Source: Marinilabiliales bacterium (GTDB lineage: Bacteria > Bacteroidota > Bacteroidia > Bacteroidales > F082). Taken from it: a DNA stretch of 34,174 nt. The DNA lies in the NCBI GenBank assembly GCA_002869465.1, contig PKSW01000475.1, positions 1-34,174 on the forward strand, in the 5' to 3' direction. A program made the position numbers and the translations under genes. Under the pieces are notes generated by a model. That model was given only the letters and a program-made list of their open reading frames with translations, was not told the origin of the DNA and made no database searches. This document shows positions 33,680 through 34,174 of this stretch, piece after piece (within the stretch, counting starts at the first letter, position 1; each line of letters begins with the position of its first letter).

Positions 33680-34174
33680 CTATAAAGCTGAAGTACTTTC
33701 ATCAATGGTCGCGATCTTCACGGTCATAGTAAAATCATCGTATATCATTTTATCTCCCAAATTATCAAAGAAAGATCCGGATCCATAGCGTACATCATAC
33801 TTTGATCTGTCAACAACAATTTCTGCCATAAACCAATTTCCGTCTTTTTGAGCTTCAAACTCAATCGGATGTGTTATATCTTTAATAGTTAAGTGCGCTT
33901 TTACTTTCGCTTTGCTATTACTGAAATTTTCACTGCTTTTAATTTCGAGTTTGGCAGTTGGAAATTTTTCTACACCAAAAAAATCATCAGATTTTAAATG
34001 GTTGACAAGCTTGGCATTATATTCAGCATCCTTTAGGTCGGTATTTGTGATGCTGCTCATATCAATAATAAATTCACCACCGGTTAATTTATCATCGTTC
34101 CAGCTTAACCATCCTTCTTTAAGTTCGATCATACCATCATGTTCTCCGGTCACTTTTTCACCGTGCCAGGCAAG
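33680..34174 (-). CDS. YceI-family lipid-binding protein, 5' end outside the window
   Basis: YceI-like beta-barrel (lipocalin-like fold, binds polyisoprenoids in characterised members), normally periplasmic. The track starts it at a GTG (34153), but the frame stays open to the window end and adds LAWHGEK, which fits the usual W-x-G-x-K-V-T-G-E-H start of the domain. So the real start and any signal peptide lie beyond 34174. Visible features are GGEFIIDMSSITNTDLKD, HLKSDDFFGVEKFPTAKLEI (the DFFxxxxFPxA hallmark), HLTIKDITHPIEFEA and the C-terminal FDNLGDKMIYDDFTMTVKIA. It converges on the Mo/W transporter operon. Confidence 0.9.
   Translation of the reverse strand, partial: LAWHGEKVTGEHDGMIELKEGWLSWNDDKLTGGEFIIDMSSITNTDLKDAEYNAKLVNHLKSDDFFGVEKFPTAKLEIKSSENFSNSKAKVKAHLTIKDITHPIEFEAQKDGNWFMAEIVVDRSKYDVRYGSGSFFDNLGDKMIYDDFTMTVKIATIDESTSAL

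Overview
The window looks like chromosomal DNA of a member of the Bacteroidota. Many genes are preceded by a TAnnTTTG element, the -7 box of the Bacteroidota primary sigma factor, and most lack a clear Shine-Dalgarno sequence. The protein repertoire also fits: an EF-G paralogue of the Bacteroides EF-G2 type, an S9B dipeptidyl peptidase, a bacterial GGGP-synthase-family protein, Bacteroidota-style lipoproteins and a TolC/TetR/MFP/RND set. I see no phage, plasmid, IS, CRISPR, rRNA or tRNA features. The order or family cannot be set from this sequence alone.

Layout. 1-5.7 kb: the edge of a secreted protein (-); a 360-bp gene-free stretch with three imperfect 30-bp repeats; a ZIP-family metal transporter (+); a small heat-shock protein (-); a YbhN/LPG-synthase-TM-like membrane protein (+); a glutamine synthetase whose adenylylation tyrosine is replaced (-); and, divergent from it, a tandem pair of DUF302 proteins, one cytosolic and one exported. 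5.7-15.4 kb: a secreted dipeptidyl peptidase (-), then a methyl-cycle block. The block has a SAM-I riboswitch ahead of metH-metF-GGGP synthase (-), and S-adenosylhomocysteinase diverges on the + strand with a small Cys-rich protein between. MetH and MetF regenerate methionine, SahH removes S-adenosylhomocysteine, and the riboswitch senses the SAM made from that methionine.

15.4-23 kb: two small lipoproteins, one with a Rieske-like shape but no canonical ligands, then a four-gene drug-efflux operon (outer-membrane factor, TetR regulator, membrane-fusion protein, RND pump) closed by a strong bidirectional terminator. 23-26.3 kb: an EF-G2-like translation factor that lacks the catalytic His of the G3 motif, and a PfkB-family (adenosine-kinase-like) sugar/nucleoside kinase, both (-). 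26.4-30 kb: an ArnT/PMT-type GT-C membrane glycosyltransferase and two NAD(P)-binding Rossmann oxidoreductases (+).

30.1-33.6 kb: a compact four-gene oxyanion (molybdate/tungstate) ABC transporter operon. It holds a WtpA-like binding protein, an exported protein made of two degenerate sulfite-oxidase-fold repeats without a cofactor cysteine, a permease and an ATPase. The window ends inside a YceI-family protein (-).

The most interesting items are the cofactor-less tandem molybdopterin-fold protein inside the Mo/W transporter operon, the EF-G2 with Phe in place of the catalytic His, the SAM riboswitch that also leads into a GGGP synthase, and the 16-bp palindrome between glutamine synthetase and the DUF302 pair. 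Four computed ORF starts look wrong or doubtful and are corrected below: GGGP synthase, SahH, the small lipoprotein and the ABC ATPase.
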